Source: Struthio camelus (Eukaryota > Chordata > Aves > Struthioniformes > Struthionidae). From it: a DNA stretch of 64,000 bases. The DNA lies in assembly GCF_040807025.1 (NCBI RefSeq), contig NC_090946.1:4816001-4880000 (forward strand), given 5' to 3'. Positions 1 to 11,442 of this stretch are shown here, in pieces. The first letter of the stretch is position 1; the number at the start of each line of letters is the position of its first letter. The notes beneath the pieces are model-generated. The model ran no database searches. It saw only the letters and a program-made list of their open reading frames with translations, and was not told where the DNA came from. A program made the translations under genes and the position numbers.

Positions 1-334
1 AAGCCCTGCGGCCGACTGTTGAGCGCCAGAGCTACTTAAATTTCGGTATAGCACAGGGCATGGCCATTAGCCGCGTTTGAGTTACTGTGGCGCAATCCGC
101 TGTGGACCCTGTTAACTAAACGGGACCCGTATTTGGAGTCGGAGCGAGGCAAACAAAGGGGCTGGTAAAGCTTAGGGAATGGCACGCTGCTGCTGTGATG
201 TTCACCGTGCAGATACGATCATTTCGCAAGGCGCCTCGCGGAAAGGGAATGCAAGCCCAACCGAGACGGACTGCTCGGAGATGAAACAGCCCTCTGAGGA
301 GTGGCGCTGCCGGCCCCTGCTGGGGATCGGGTGA

Positions 335-562
335 CTGCAGCAGGGTTACCGAGGTTTTCTCTCCCCCCCAAAACGAGGAGAAGCTGTCCCGGAGATGGAA
401 TTGGAGGCCCGGGGAGACTTTGAGCTTTGCTCGTCGTTGGACTTGCCTCTGGATGCGGAGCAGCTTGCCCTACCACCGTGCCTCCGCCTGGTCCCTGTTC
501 ACCAGAAACAGCTTCAGCCTTGCCATGGATCAGCACCGTACCTGCAGCTTCCCAGCATTTAG
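335..562 (+). CDS. possible terminal coding exon of an unrecognised plus-strand gene
   Basis: An open frame runs from just after an in-frame TGA at 332-334 to a TAG at 560-562. The part from the ATG at 395 is 55 residues, beginning MELEARGDFELCSS and ending in APYLQLPSI. The composition is mixed, not low-complexity, and looks like a cytoplasmic tail with a tyrosine in a YLQL context. A possible splice acceptor (tgcag) ends at 340. A non-coding stretch with a well-formed poly(A) signal at 847-852 follows, which fits a 3' terminal exon. I do not recognise the family, and the upstream exons, if any, lie outside the window or were not found. It could be a chance open frame in GC-rich sequence. 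Protein-like appearance and the poly(A) context are the only support. Confidence 0.3.
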   Translation: MQQGYRGFLSPPKRGEAVPEMELEARGDFELCSSLDLPLDAEQLALPPCLRLVPVHQKQLQPCHGSAPYLQLPSI

Positions 563-846
563 AAGGCCAGTGCTTTGGCAGCGTTAACGCTGAAGTTTAC
601 GGTGAGCAGAGGCAACGCAGGGCTTTGCGGGCTTCCCCCCACTCCAGCGAAAGCACAGGTCAAGCCCCCTTCCCTCCACCAGGAGCTTGCCAAGGCTGGA
701 GGACCCCATGCCCCAGAGCCCAGTAAGAGCCAGCAGTCCCAGAGAAAGCTGCCTGCAGGGCTCTCTGCCTTTTGAGGAACTAATTTATGCTGAAAAAGTG
801 CCTTTCCTTGTCCCTTTCTCAAAGGGATGGGGGGAGAAAAGGAAAA

Positions 847-852
847 AATAAA
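847..852 (+). terminator. candidate poly(A) signal AATAAA, plus strand
   Basis: AATAAA is followed within about 50 bases by a GT-rich stretch (tgtatggctgtgtggttg), the usual layout of a vertebrate cleavage and polyadenylation site. It would end the putative plus-strand transcript whose last open frame closes at 562, giving a 3' UTR of roughly 300 bases. It is a sequence signal only, with no transcript evidence. Confidence 0.4.
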
Positions 853-1035
853 GCTAATTGTTGATTACAAGACTGTATGGCTGTGTGGTTGTTTTTCAGC
901 CTGTTGGCGCAGAGGCACAGTGAGACATGTTTTTTTGGGGTTTTTTTCCCCCTCATTGATGAGGAAGAACAAACCTCCAGAGCCCTAATGCAAGGTCTTC
1001 CTACCAAAGCCTGCTAACTGAAGGCAGCAGAGAAT

Positions 1036-2040
1036 TCACAGAAGGACAAAACAGTTGAGGTTGGAAGGGAACCTCTGGAGAACATCCAGTCCAACCCCCC
1101 TGCTCAAGCAGGGTCACCTAGAGCACATTACCCAGACCTGTGTCCGGGCAGCTTTCGAATACCTCCAGCGAAGGAGACTCCACTACCTCTCTGGGCAACC
1201 TGTGCCAGTGCTCTGTCACCCTCACAGTCAAGAAGTTTTTCCTCATGTTCAGATGGAACTGCCGGGGTTTCGGTTTGTGCCCGTCATCATGTTGCCTCTC
1301 GTCGTGTTGCTGGGCAGCACGGAGAAGAGCCTGGCCTCATCTTCTTGACACCCTCCCTTGAGATACTTATACCCACTGATCAGATCCCCCTTCAGTCTTC
1401 TCCAGGCTGAGGAGCCCTAGCTCTCTCAGCCGTACCTCGTATGAGAGATGCTCCTGTCCTGTTACCATCTTAGTAGCCCTCCGTTGGACTCATTCCAGGA
1501 GCTCCATGTCTCTCTTGTACTGGGGAGTGGAGAACTGCACAGAGCACTCCAGGTGAGGCCTGTCCAGGGCGGAGGAGAGGGGCAGGATCACCTCCCTCGA
1601 CCTGCTGCCAACGCTCTGCCTAATGCACCCCAGGATACCATTGGTCTTCTATGCCACAAGGGCACACTGCTGGCTCATGCTTCACTTGTTGTCCACCAGG
1701 ACTCCCAGGTCCTTCTCGGCAGAGCTGCTGTCCAGCAGCTCAGCCCCCGGTCTGTCCTGCTGCATGGGGTTTTTCCACCCCAGGTGCAGGACCTTCAGTC
1801 GCCTGTGTTGAACTTCAGGAGGTTCCTCTCTAGCCATCTCTCCAAGCTGTTGAGGTCCCTCTGGATGGCAGCACAGCCCTCTGGTGTGTCAGCCACTCCT
1901 CCCAGGTTAGTATCATCAGCAGACTTGCTGAGGAGGCACTCTATCCCTTCATCCAAGTCATTGATGAATAAGTTGAACAATAGTGGACCCACTGCTGAGC
2001 CCTGGGGGAAATTGCCCCCTGGGAATTGCCCCGTTGGCAC
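1036..2040 (-). mobile_element. CR1 LINE fragment A (3' part of ORF2 plus 3' end), degenerate
   Basis: The minus strand reads as the 3' portion of an avian CR1 non-LTR retrotransposon. Around 2030-1900 it encodes reverse-transcriptase motifs ([20 protein letters not shown], then SADDTNLGG where the usual catalytic motif is F/YADD). Downstream come the conserved C-terminal ORF2 block and the CR1 3' end near 1036-1075. The frame is broken by stops and frameshifts, so the copy is dead. It is truncated at its 5' end near 2040, as is normal for LINE insertions. Positions 1071-1786 are almost identical to 11443-12155. Confidence 0.9.
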
Positions 2041-2044
2041 AAAT

Positions 2045-5000
2045 CAAACGAAGCGGAGTGCAACATAGGGAGCTTCTCTTCCCGAGATCTTCTCTTTAAA
2101 CCCATTGCAAGGCAAAGTGGCATGCTCTTAAGCTTGATATGAGATAAGAGAGCCGCACTCTTCGCACACTGAGCTGTTCTCAGTCTCTAGCAAAGCGGCC
2201 TTGTGATGAGAACTTAACTGTGCTATGTTCTAGATCGGCCACCTAAAAAGGCTCTCCTTTACTAAAAATGATCAACCTCTGCTCCTTTGACAAATGGTGA
2301 CATAAAGTGCAGCTTTTCCAGCCTGCCTAAGGTACTCACTTAGCCAGATACATCCTCCCTCAAAGGAAATGGCACAGGTTCATGCACATCACAGCTGCCC
2401 TTTAATTTCTCTTGCAATCTGTGTTCCCAGTCTCTAAAACAAGAGCAGGCTGTTCAGGCTGCTTTTTACACCTACCCAATTATCTCCCCCTCTCCATGGC
2501 TGTCCCACCTTTTCCAGGCATCTCCTCAACTGCAGCAAGCTTGGAAACATCCCCAAATCCAAATGACCCAAGTTGTCCCCAGCCTACCTCACCCCTCGGC
2601 ATGGAAGATGCTCGCACTGCGCTCACTGCTGGCTAAAAGAGCTGGGTTGCAATGATTTCCCCCCGCATCGCCCTCTCCAAGGATAACCCGGTAAATATTA
2701 AAGGCTAAATTAATCCCTGGTGGAGCTCTATTGACTGACTTGGAATTATATTGCACCAAAAAGTGAATTGGCTGTCAGCATTTAGGTATGCGGCATACCA
2801 GCTGTGGTTACATGGGCGGCTTCCGTTCAGATTTCTATTTAAACACCAGTTTTTTCCTCATTCTCAGTTGGGTGAAGTATTTTCCTGTTCCCACTGACAG
2901 AAGTCAGTAGGGATCCAGGCTGCATGAGCAGGACCTGACAAAGGTACTGTATACTATCTCCTTACCTACCTGCAAAAATAGCCCAAAAAAAAAAAAAAAG
3001 CAGCGCACTGGAGTCTTAGGGTAGCATCTGCAGGTTTCTAGCTTCTTCAAAATTACGAGGGGTTTATTTTTTATTTTTTACTTTAAAAAAGTTGTTAGAG
3101 CTGGCATCAGATGCCAACTTCCACCCGGCAGCAGTACCAGGGAGGTCCAGCCCAGCTCATACCTATGCACCACAAAAGAAAGGGTATCGCTGGGAGGTGT
3201 TGCTGACTGTGCCATTCACCTCAAGACTTTAAAGGACTTTAGTGAGGAACATGTAAGCGCTATCAGCCAAATTTATTGATGGGAGAAGAGTTGAGGAACT
3301 GTGCATTGAAGGGACTTGCCTGCAGCGAGCTGGCCGGTGACGAGCGCAGGCAGCAAATGAGCCTCCAGGTTAAACGAAAGCAGAAAATCACAGCAGCAAA
3401 AGTTTAAAACATACCTAAGCGTTATCGTGGAATGAAGTGAATGCAGGTGCGTGCTTAGACGTATTGCAAAGCGAGGATTAAAGCCGAGGACTCTGCTTTC
3501 TGAGCTGGATCACCAAGCGTGATTCACGACAGCAGTGAGGGCTGGAGGCAGAGGAACGCAAAACACATGGCCCAAAAGGACACGACGGGAAAGCAGACGG
3601 CAATTACGTGACCATCTGCAAGCCGCAGGGCTGCCGGACGGGGCTTTAGCGAGCGCGGGGCACTCACGCAGCTGCGGCTGCCGCAGCCAGAGCCGTTCCC
3701 TCGCTCCACGGCTCGCTGCTGGGCTCAGGGCAGCGCGCGAGCTACGGTCCGCTTGGATCGGCCTGTGGGAACAAAACCATCGCTGTGTTGGCAGCTCCCG
3801 ATGTGTGCTTCCCCCCCCCCCCCGCCTTTACGCTGAACTAATACAGGACACCTCATAAGCAATCCCCACGGCGTGAGCTTGGGGCCGCTCCACGCTTCCA
3901 GCGGAAGCAGCTGCGCTGCCGCAAAAAGCCTTTCAAATGTTACGAGCTGAGACGGATGGCAAAAAAAGAAAATAAATAAATAAAATAAATAAATAAAAAT
4001 GAAAAAAGCCTTTTTGCCGTCCTAATTTTCGGGTTGTTTGGACGGCACTGGTGTGCTGAACCTCATGAGGCTGCTGCAAAACCAATGGCGCGTGGCTGTG
4101 GTTGCGAGTTAGCGGCGAAGAGGGCAGAACGGGCGCCACAAGGAAGAGCTGGCATTTCTCGCCAGGGACTCGGCCCGTTTATTTTGCTGCATGTGATTTC
4201 CTGCGAATTATTTAGCATAAGACTTCCGGGTGGGCGGGGGTGTCTGTAGTGAATATTGTGGAAATAATGAAATCCAGTTCACACGAGACGGGGCCCTACT
4301 CGATCTTCGCCGAGAGATGGGGAGCGGCTGCTGATTTTGGCAGGGTCGGAGGCAGCATGCAGCTTCGCAGAGGGTGGATTTAGGGGCTTCTCCAGGGGTT
4401 AGAAGCAGTTGCTCATTCTCGTCCTGCCCTGCATCCGCTTGTGCTGGTCGCTTGCCAGTAATCAAACACCAGAGTCACCCGAATTGAGTAACTTGGCTGG
4501 TGCGCGTGCTTGAGCCCGGTTTACTTGCACAGCATCCTCATTCTGCTGAGTTTTGAACTGCTGAGCATGCACAGAAATCCATATATCTCCAGGTCACTCT
4601 CGCTCAGAGATTAATTTATTGGGCTAAAGGCGACCCGGGCTTTATGGTGCAATTCAAAGTGTTTATCATTAAAACCAATGCCTTCTTAGGCGGCGGATTC
4701 CCTTTTTGGAGGCGGCTAACATGGTGTCTCCTGGGGCTCAGCAACCTGAAAAGGAGACGACAGCTCTTAAAGCGCTTCGCTATTTCCCCCCACAAAACAC
4801 CATCTTCTCGGGCAGCTTTTTTCCTGGCTCTTTGGTGTCAGGTCCTGGCCGGCAAGGTGCTAGAAAACCCTCATCCCAAACTAGGTACCTTTTTGTTTTT
4901 TTCTTTTTAACTCAAGAGCTTCTGCACTGCATTTACCTAGGCCCTGCTTATCGTGCCACAGAGGAATGCACTGTATTATATATAATGCAGAGGAATGCAC

Positions 5001-6180
5001 TATATTATATATAATATCATTTGTTACTGACAAGGGCCGAGATTAGGCAAACGCCGATGTGCTTGGAGAAATCCAGAAGTGAGCAGTCCGATGCCTCCAG
5101 TTCTGCCCGGCTCCAGCACGGGCAAAGATTGGCAAAGGAAAATGAGCTACATCCTCTTGGTTTCTATCTACATAGTCTATAAAGAATATCTGAGATTTTT
5201 TTTCTATTCAAAGGGGGGTCGCCAGATGTCTGTTTTTTCCATCGGAGAGTATACCTTCCTTTTCACGTGCCAGAACTCCCTAAAACGGGAAGCGCAAGCA
5301 ATTTCTTTACTCTTTTTTTAAAAAAAATTCTTTCAAGTCTTTAAATTAACATATACATATATAAGTTCCTTCTTTGTGCAGCTCAGCAAAAAGAAATCTT
5401 TCTTGCAGATCGTCCAAGACGAATACACTCACAAGATGGCCTTAGAAAAGTCCAGAAAGAGCTAGAAAAACTTGCTTCTCCTCCCATTTCTTTTAAATGC
5501 CTAGAGATCATGAAACAAAGGAGTAAGAATAAATTTTGAAATGCTTTTATACTCAAGAAAGAAGGAACATGATAAACAGACCATCCTTTCCTTTGGCAGG
5601 CCACCTCTCAGGCTTTTTTTTTTTTTTTTTAATAACACACCGCAGAATGAAAATACGATGCGGATGAAGTATGTGCAGCTTAAATACTGAGGGAGCAACG
5701 CTGAAGTGGTATTTGGCTTTGAAAGTGTGATAGAGCTATCCACCGTGCATATTCAGGCAAGTATGCTGATTTTCCTGATAAACTATATTACTGCCATTTT
5801 TTTTTGCTCCAGCGTGTAAGCTGCTAGCATCATGAAGCCAGGACAGAACTGGAGTCTAGCCTAGCTTGTGGGTCACCTGCTGCATTATTTGAATTAAATC
5901 TTAACTGCAGAAGATGTGGCTTCGTTGACGGATGGGTCCAGCTTCGCTGTGGGGCTCTGAGCTGAGCTGGCAAGATTAGCATGCACAAAGCATCTATATG
6001 TTTATATAAAAACTGTAAATAAAACAAGTTCTGACCCAGGAATCGAAATAAATAAGTTTAACCCAGGGTGTGCGCTCCTCCCCCCTGCCCCAGCTCCCCT
6101 AGGCCCCATGGCCACCCCCAGCTCCCTGCAGCAGCCCCAGTTGGGCTGCTGGCCCCGAGGGGAGCACAGGCACTGTGGGG
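2045..6180. other. intergenic or intronic sequence, no gene recognised
   Basis: I see no convincing coding exon here. Short open frames lack family resemblance and lie in no splice context. The stretch holds a poly(A) tract near 2985-2999, an AAAT-rich simple repeat at 3966-3997, a short C-run near 3812-3823, a 29-bp tandem duplication at 4959-5016 and a T-run near 5612-5630. A moderately CpG-containing patch lies at about 3330-3770. Confidence 0.6.
4959..5016. repeat. 29-bp tandem duplication with AT palindrome
   Basis: Two adjacent 29-bp copies begin with cagaggaatgcact and end in an AT-rich palindromic run (ttatatataa). The copies are 4959-4987 and 4988-5016 and differ at two positions. 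It looks like a simple local slippage duplication, and no function is implied. Confidence 0.7.
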
Positions 6181-6189
6181 CGCAGGCAG

Positions 6190-7831
6190 GATCCTGGGGG
6201 CCCGGGGCCAGGGTGCTAGGGGTGTGGGTGGAGGATCCTGAGGGGTACGGGGCCGAGACCCCGGGGGGCACGGGGTGAGGATGCCCGGGGGGAGGGGCCG
6301 GCGATCCCGGGGTACACGGGGTGGGGATCCTGGGGGTGTGGAGCTGGGATCGTGGGGGTACAGGGCTGGGATCCCAGAGCGCGGAGCCACGATCCTGGGG
6401 GCATGGGGAGGGGAGACAAGGGACAGGGAGCCGGGATCCTGGGGGGTGTGGGCTGGGATTGGGGAGGGGTCAAGGCTGGATCCCGGGAGCATGGTGTAGG
6501 GATCCCAGAGGGTGTAGGGCAGGGATCCGGGGGGTGCAGAGCAGATATCCTGGGGGCGTGGGGTGGGGATCCTGGGGGGCATGAGGTGGGGATCTCGGGG
6601 ACATGGGTCTGGGACCCCAGGGGACACTGGGCAGGGATCCTGGGGGGGGGGGGCACATGGCCAAGATCCTGGGGAATATGGGGCCAGGATCCTGGGGCTG
6701 TGGGGCGGGGATCCAGGGGGTGCAGGACTGGGATCATGGGGGGCACGGGGCTGAGATCCTGGGATGGGGATCCTGGGGGGGGTATAGGGCCAGGATCCCA
6801 AAGGTCACGGGGTGAGGATACCCAGGGGTATGGGCTGGGGATCCCAGAGGCATGGAGCCAAGATCCTGGGGGGTGCAGGGCTGGGATCCCAGGGGCACAC
6901 AGCTGGGATCTGGCAGGAGCAAGGGGCTGGGATCCCAGTGGGTGTGGGGTGGGGATCCCGGGGGGCTCAGGGCTAGGATCCTGGGGTTTCAGAGCAGGGA
7001 TTCAGGGGGTGCAGAGCTGGGATCCTAGGGGCATAGCGTGGGGATCCCGGGGGGTGTGGGGCCAGGATCCCAGGTCGCATGGAGCTGGGATCCCAGGGGC
7101 CACAGGGCCAGGATCCCAGGGGGGCTCCAGGTGGGGATGCTGGAGAATGCGGGGCTGGGATGCCAGGGTGCATGGAGCCAGGATCCCGGGGGGCTCGGGG
7201 CAGGGATGCCGGGGGGCATGGGGCTGAGGTCTCAGGGGGCTCAGGGTGGGGATGCCGGGGGGTGCGGAGCTGAGATGCCAGGGTGCATGGAGCCAGGATC
7301 CTTGGGGGTTTGGGGAGGGGATGCTGGGGGATGGGGGGCAGGGATCCTGGGGGGTGTGGGGCAGGGATGCCGGGGGGTGCGGGGCTGGGATCCTGGGGGG
7401 GGGTGTGGGGCAGGGATGCCGGGGGGTGCGGGGCTGGGATCCTGGGCGGGGGTGTGGGGCAGGGATGCCGCGGGGTGCGGGGCTGGGATCCTGGGGGGGG
7501 GTGTGGGGCAGGGATGCCGCGGGGTGCGGGGCTGGGATCCTGGGGGGGGGTGTGGGGCAGGGATGCCGCGGGGTGCGGGGCTGGGATCCTGGGGGGGGGT
7601 GTGGGGCAGGGATGCCGCGGGGTGCGGGGCTGGGATCCTGGGGGGGGGTGTGGGGCAGGGATGCCGCGGGGTGCGGGGCTGGGATCCTGGGGGGGGGTGT
7701 GGGGCAGGGATGCCGCGGGGTGCCGGGCTGGGATCCTGGGGGGGGGTGGGGCAGGGATGCCGGGGGGTGCGGGGCTGGGATCCTGGGGGGGGGTGTGGGG
7801 CAGGGATGCCGCGGGGTGCGGGGCTGGGATC
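6190..7831. repeat. G-rich minisatellite with 49-bp higher-order units
   Basis: A long array of short G-rich monomers (core gggatcctgggg, with variable spacers) fills about 1.6 kb. The left half is a divergent monomer array with spacing of roughly 25-35 bp. From 7364 onward the array becomes regular. The phrase gggatgcc starts at 7364, 7413, 7462, 7511, 7560, 7609, 7658, 7707, 7754 and 7803, giving a 49-bp period (one unit 47 bp). Each unit pairs a gggatgcc half with a gggatcc half. The plus strand is G-rich with many runs of three or more G, so it could form G-quadruplexes. All frames stay open because of composition, producing open frames of up to about 345 codons that are not genes. Confidence 0.93.
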
Positions 7832-8095
7832 CCCAGGCCCGCGGCGGGCGGCGGCGCGGCCGGGGCCCCGGGGCGGCGGGAAGCCCGAGGGCGGCGGCGG
7901 GGAAGGCGCCGGGAGGTGGCGGCGGGGACCGGGCGGCGACAAAGAGCCGCGCAGCGGAGCCGGCACCGGCAGCGGAGCGGGCAGCGGCGCCGGGAGCGCA
8001 GACAAAGGCAGGAGGAGGAGGAGGAGGAGGCGGCGGTGGGAGGAGGCGGCGGCTGCGCTCCGTCCTGGGGAGTAAAAAGTTTCTTCCACGGCCTT
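7832..8095. promoter_or_regulatory. CpG island abutting the minisatellite; possible promoter
   Basis: The sequence is very GC-rich with dense CpG (repeated ggcggcg, gcgcagcgg and gccgcgc motifs) and a GGA-trinucleotide run at about 8010-8032, then switches sharply to AT-rich sequence after about 8140. This is the profile of a vertebrate CpG-island promoter and 5' UTR. No start codon with a convincing coding exon follows on either strand. By human synteny BAHD1 should lie downstream of IVD in the same direction, so this could be its non-coding first exon, but that is inference. It may instead be a promoter for an unknown transcript. Confidence 0.45.
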
Positions 8096-8099
8096 GTTG

Positions 8100-10915
8100 T
8101 TCCTTGGGGCGCTTCTAAAAATCACCCCCCCCCCCACCACCACACACCTTTTATTTTATTTTTTCTTAGGATTGGAAATTTCTTAGATACATAGTAGGGT
8201 TTGAGTTGTTTTGAGTGAAAACTAGCCAAGCATACAACTGAGCGCTTGGATGAGAAGAGGGACGGCCACGTCATTGCTATTTTCGCTTTCCGTGCCCATT
8301 GGCATCCAGCAGTTGGATGCACTCATCTCCAGGAGGGCTGGCCAGGGATATTTGTTGGCTGTTCCTGCTGAAAGTCCACACCGGGTCGTCAAAGGGTCCT
8401 TCTGGCTTTCCCGCCCGCCACCACCCCATCAGACCAAGCCTCCTATTTCTTTATTTATAGGTTGTAGAGATTCATGTGGCTCTTGTGAGGTGTTGGCATG
8501 CTGGAGGAAGCTTCCCCAAAGTGGGTAAATAATCAGAGTTGCTGTGTCCTTGCTTTCCATCACAGACTGGAGGGATGCTGGAGTGGACCTGAGCTGATGG
8601 CTGCTGCTTTGTAAGGAGGAATCGGCAACAGGGCAGTGCTTCTCCTCCAAAGTTTTGCATTTGCTGTTGCAGTTTTGGAGCTCCCCAGACCACTGACAGG
8701 TTCCTGCTTGGAGCTGGTTTTTCCTTTGCCTTTAGTAGCTTAAAGTCAGGCTACAGCTGAAGCAGAACAGCAAAAGGAATAACACCTACTTTGGCTTTTA
8801 GCAAAGGAGCAGGAAAAAGCTCAGGAAGCCTCATTACAATAACGAGAGCTTCTGAGTGGCAGGAGGCAAATATACGTACACACCTAATGCATTAACCTCT
8901 ATTTAATTCCTTGGGCCCCAAGAATGAAGTCTAGTTCAGCATCCTGCATTTTGAAGATCACGGGAACGCTGCAGAGCAGCTGAATGACCACCCGACGTGC
9001 TGCTTTGATGGCTATATGTCAGATACCTGGAGAGCCGCAAAAGAGTTAAGACAACAACGGGGCTCCACAATGTTTTACTGTGAGGCTTGGAGTTTAGCTG
9101 TGCAGATCATATTAGCATTAACATCAGGAAAAAAAGTTAAAACTGACAGGAAGGAGCCGTATCTGAGGAGCTGGTGAGAGAAGCAGCAAGAGAAAAGGAA
9201 GAATCTAAGCAAGTATCCGCACTGGAGGAGGTCTGTCCTGAACCCCCAAAGCAGAAGAAAGGTACAAATATATTCAAATCCTGCTGGGACAAAACAGGTG
9301 GGTAGATCTATCTAGGAAATCCCAAACTGCTGGTAGCTTGCAGATACGTTTTGGTGTCCTGCCGGTCAGGTTCATGTGTTGTCCTCAAAAGTATGGATGG
9401 AGCCTGTGTCTGCAGAAAGGGAAAAGGAAAATGCAAGCATCACTAAAAGCCCATACGTGAAATACGGCAACGTCGCTTTTGGATGTGCCAGGTGGAGCTG
9501 GGTACCCTGGGCTGAAGCGGAAGGGAGGTAGTGGCAGCAGCAGACTAGATTTCCAGTTCAGTTCCTGTTCCTGGTCTTCCTCTTGGTTTCAACAAGGAGA
9601 TTGTGGTTTTCAGCGCGGGGCCACAAATGCGGGGCTGCTGTATTCCAGCAGGGATGCAGCATCCAGCATTTTGCAGGTGGAACTTGGCTCCCTTTAACTT
9701 TCTTTCTGGCATCTTTCCCTATTACTGCTTTATTACAATGAGGGAGAGAGAGAGCAAAAAAAAAAAAAGGGGGGGGGGCAGTCCACCACTTCCTCCAAGG
9801 CTTTGAAACCCATGTCAGCATCAGCATCGGTTTTGATCAGTCAGCTCCCTCAGGAAAAGAAAAAAAAGAATTGCAGCTTTACTGCCTGGGAATTTAGGCA
9901 TACATAACGAGTGGCACAGCTAATCTTTTAGCTTCGTCGTGGTTAGGAGAGGCTGTAAATGCGAGCTCCTGGCTAGGCGTCCCAGGCTGGTGCTGGGAGC
10001 ATGTCCCATCCCCCTGGCCAACCTGGATGAAGAAGCCTCCTGCCAGGGCTCTGCCCACCATGAACTCTCCGAACCCCTTTTTTTTCCCCTGCCTGGGTCT
10101 GTCCCCCACAACAGCACTGAGCAGCGAACGTCACTGAGCGACTTGGCAAGGTCAGCAAGCTGTAAACAGCAGAGTCTGGGAGCCGGCTCACTCCCCGGGC
10201 CTCCTGTTCGCCAGAAAACGCATTGAGCTTTGAAGGAACCCCAGGCAGTGCTCAGCTCGTTGAAAACAACCTGAGGAAACCAACAGCGACTTAAATGAAT
10301 GCTGGAAGAGCCGTCAGGAGGGCTTCACGAGATGCTAATGTGGTGCAGCTGTGCAAAAAGGACTTTACAGGGTGGGGGGGATAATGGATTTGTGTGTTTA
10401 AGTTGCCTTAAGTTCTGGGTGGAGCGGGATGGATCGTGCTGCCACTTACAGACCGGCAGCAAGGGCGGGAGCAAGTGGAATAAGCGGTGTCCATTTTCTC
10501 TGTTTGTTACAAGCGCGTGGCATTTCCCAAGGACGACTCAGCGCCGATGGCTCCAAGGTGTTCAACAGAGGACAACGGGTAGCACCACTCAAGAAGGCAG
10601 AGGATATGAAGGGCAAGCTAATGCTCACATTACGATGGGAGCCACGCCATGGCCCAGGCTGAGAATGTGGCGAAACTGTGTCTTCCTCAAACAGCTGGGA
10701 AAATGGCAGAGCCGTTATGGATGTTGATCTTGCAGTGTCCAAAACTGCCTTTCCAAATGCAAGCGGCAGGCAGCATCCTGGCTGCCATCCTTGCTGCAGA
10801 AGTAGCTGTTAACCCTAGTATCCTCATCAGATACTAATCGGATGAATTATATTCCACTAGTCTAAAGCGCTCTCCCAGTTTCAGCTGGGTGTGAGTATTT
10901 CTGCTTTCCCTGCTG
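8100..10915. other. intergenic or intronic sequence, no gene recognised
   Basis: Unique sequence without a supportable exon on either strand. It contains a short C-run at about 8127-8136, an adjacent A-run and G-run near 9757-9778, and a T-run near 10077-10086. The open frames here (up to 142 codons at 10299-10727) show no recognisable domain and no splice-phase context. Confidence 0.6.
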
Positions 10916-10917
10916 TA

Positions 10918-11442
10918 GAGTTTTCACAGCATCACAGAACGGTGGAGGTAGGAAGGGACCTCTGGAGATCATCCAGTCCAACCTCCCTGCTCAAGCAGGG
11001 TCACCTAGAGCATATTGCCCAGGATCACATCCAGACGGCTTTTGAATATCTCCAGCGAAGGAGACTCCACCACTTCTCTGGGCAACCTGTTCCAATGCTC
11101 TGTCACCCTCACAGTGAAGAAGTTTTTTCTCAGGTTCAGGTGGAACTTCCTGTGGTTCAGTTTCTGCCCGTTGCCCGTTGTCCTGTTGCTGGGCACCACG
11201 GAGAAGAGATTGGCCTCATCCTCTTGACACTCCCCCTTCAGATACTTGTACACGTTGATGAGATCGCCTCTCAATCTTCTCTTCCCCAGGCTGAACAGGC
11301 CCAGCTCTTGCAGCCTTTCTTCAGAGGAGAGGTGCTCCAGCCCTCTAATCATCTTGGTAGCCCTCCGCTGGACTCTCTCCAGTAGTGCCATGTCTCTCTT
11401 GTACTGGGGAGCCCAGAACTGGACACAGCACTCCAGGTGAGG
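10918..11442 (-). mobile_element. CR1 LINE fragment C (ORF2 C-terminus and 3' end), well preserved
   Basis: The minus strand encodes an uninterrupted CR1 ORF2 C-terminal segment of about 150 codons (11466 to 11005). It includes [20 protein letters not shown] and the terminal [19 protein letters not shown], followed by the CR1 3' end near 10918-10975. The open frame is more intact than in fragment A, so this is a different, better-preserved CR1 lineage. At 11443 its upstream (5') side is abruptly replaced by fragment B, which restarts at the 3' end of another CR1. Confidence 0.9.

Noticed and set aside
1448-2068. Plus-strand open frame of 206 codons over the left CR1
   Set aside because: It is the reverse complement of the CR1 ORF2 region. 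The minus strand carries the recognisable reverse-transcriptase motifs.
6058-8194. Long open frames of 176-345 codons on both strands with glycine/proline-rich repeats
   Set aside because: They lie in the G-rich minisatellite and CpG island, where stop codons are absent in all frames through composition. The repeated residues simply mirror the 49-bp unit.
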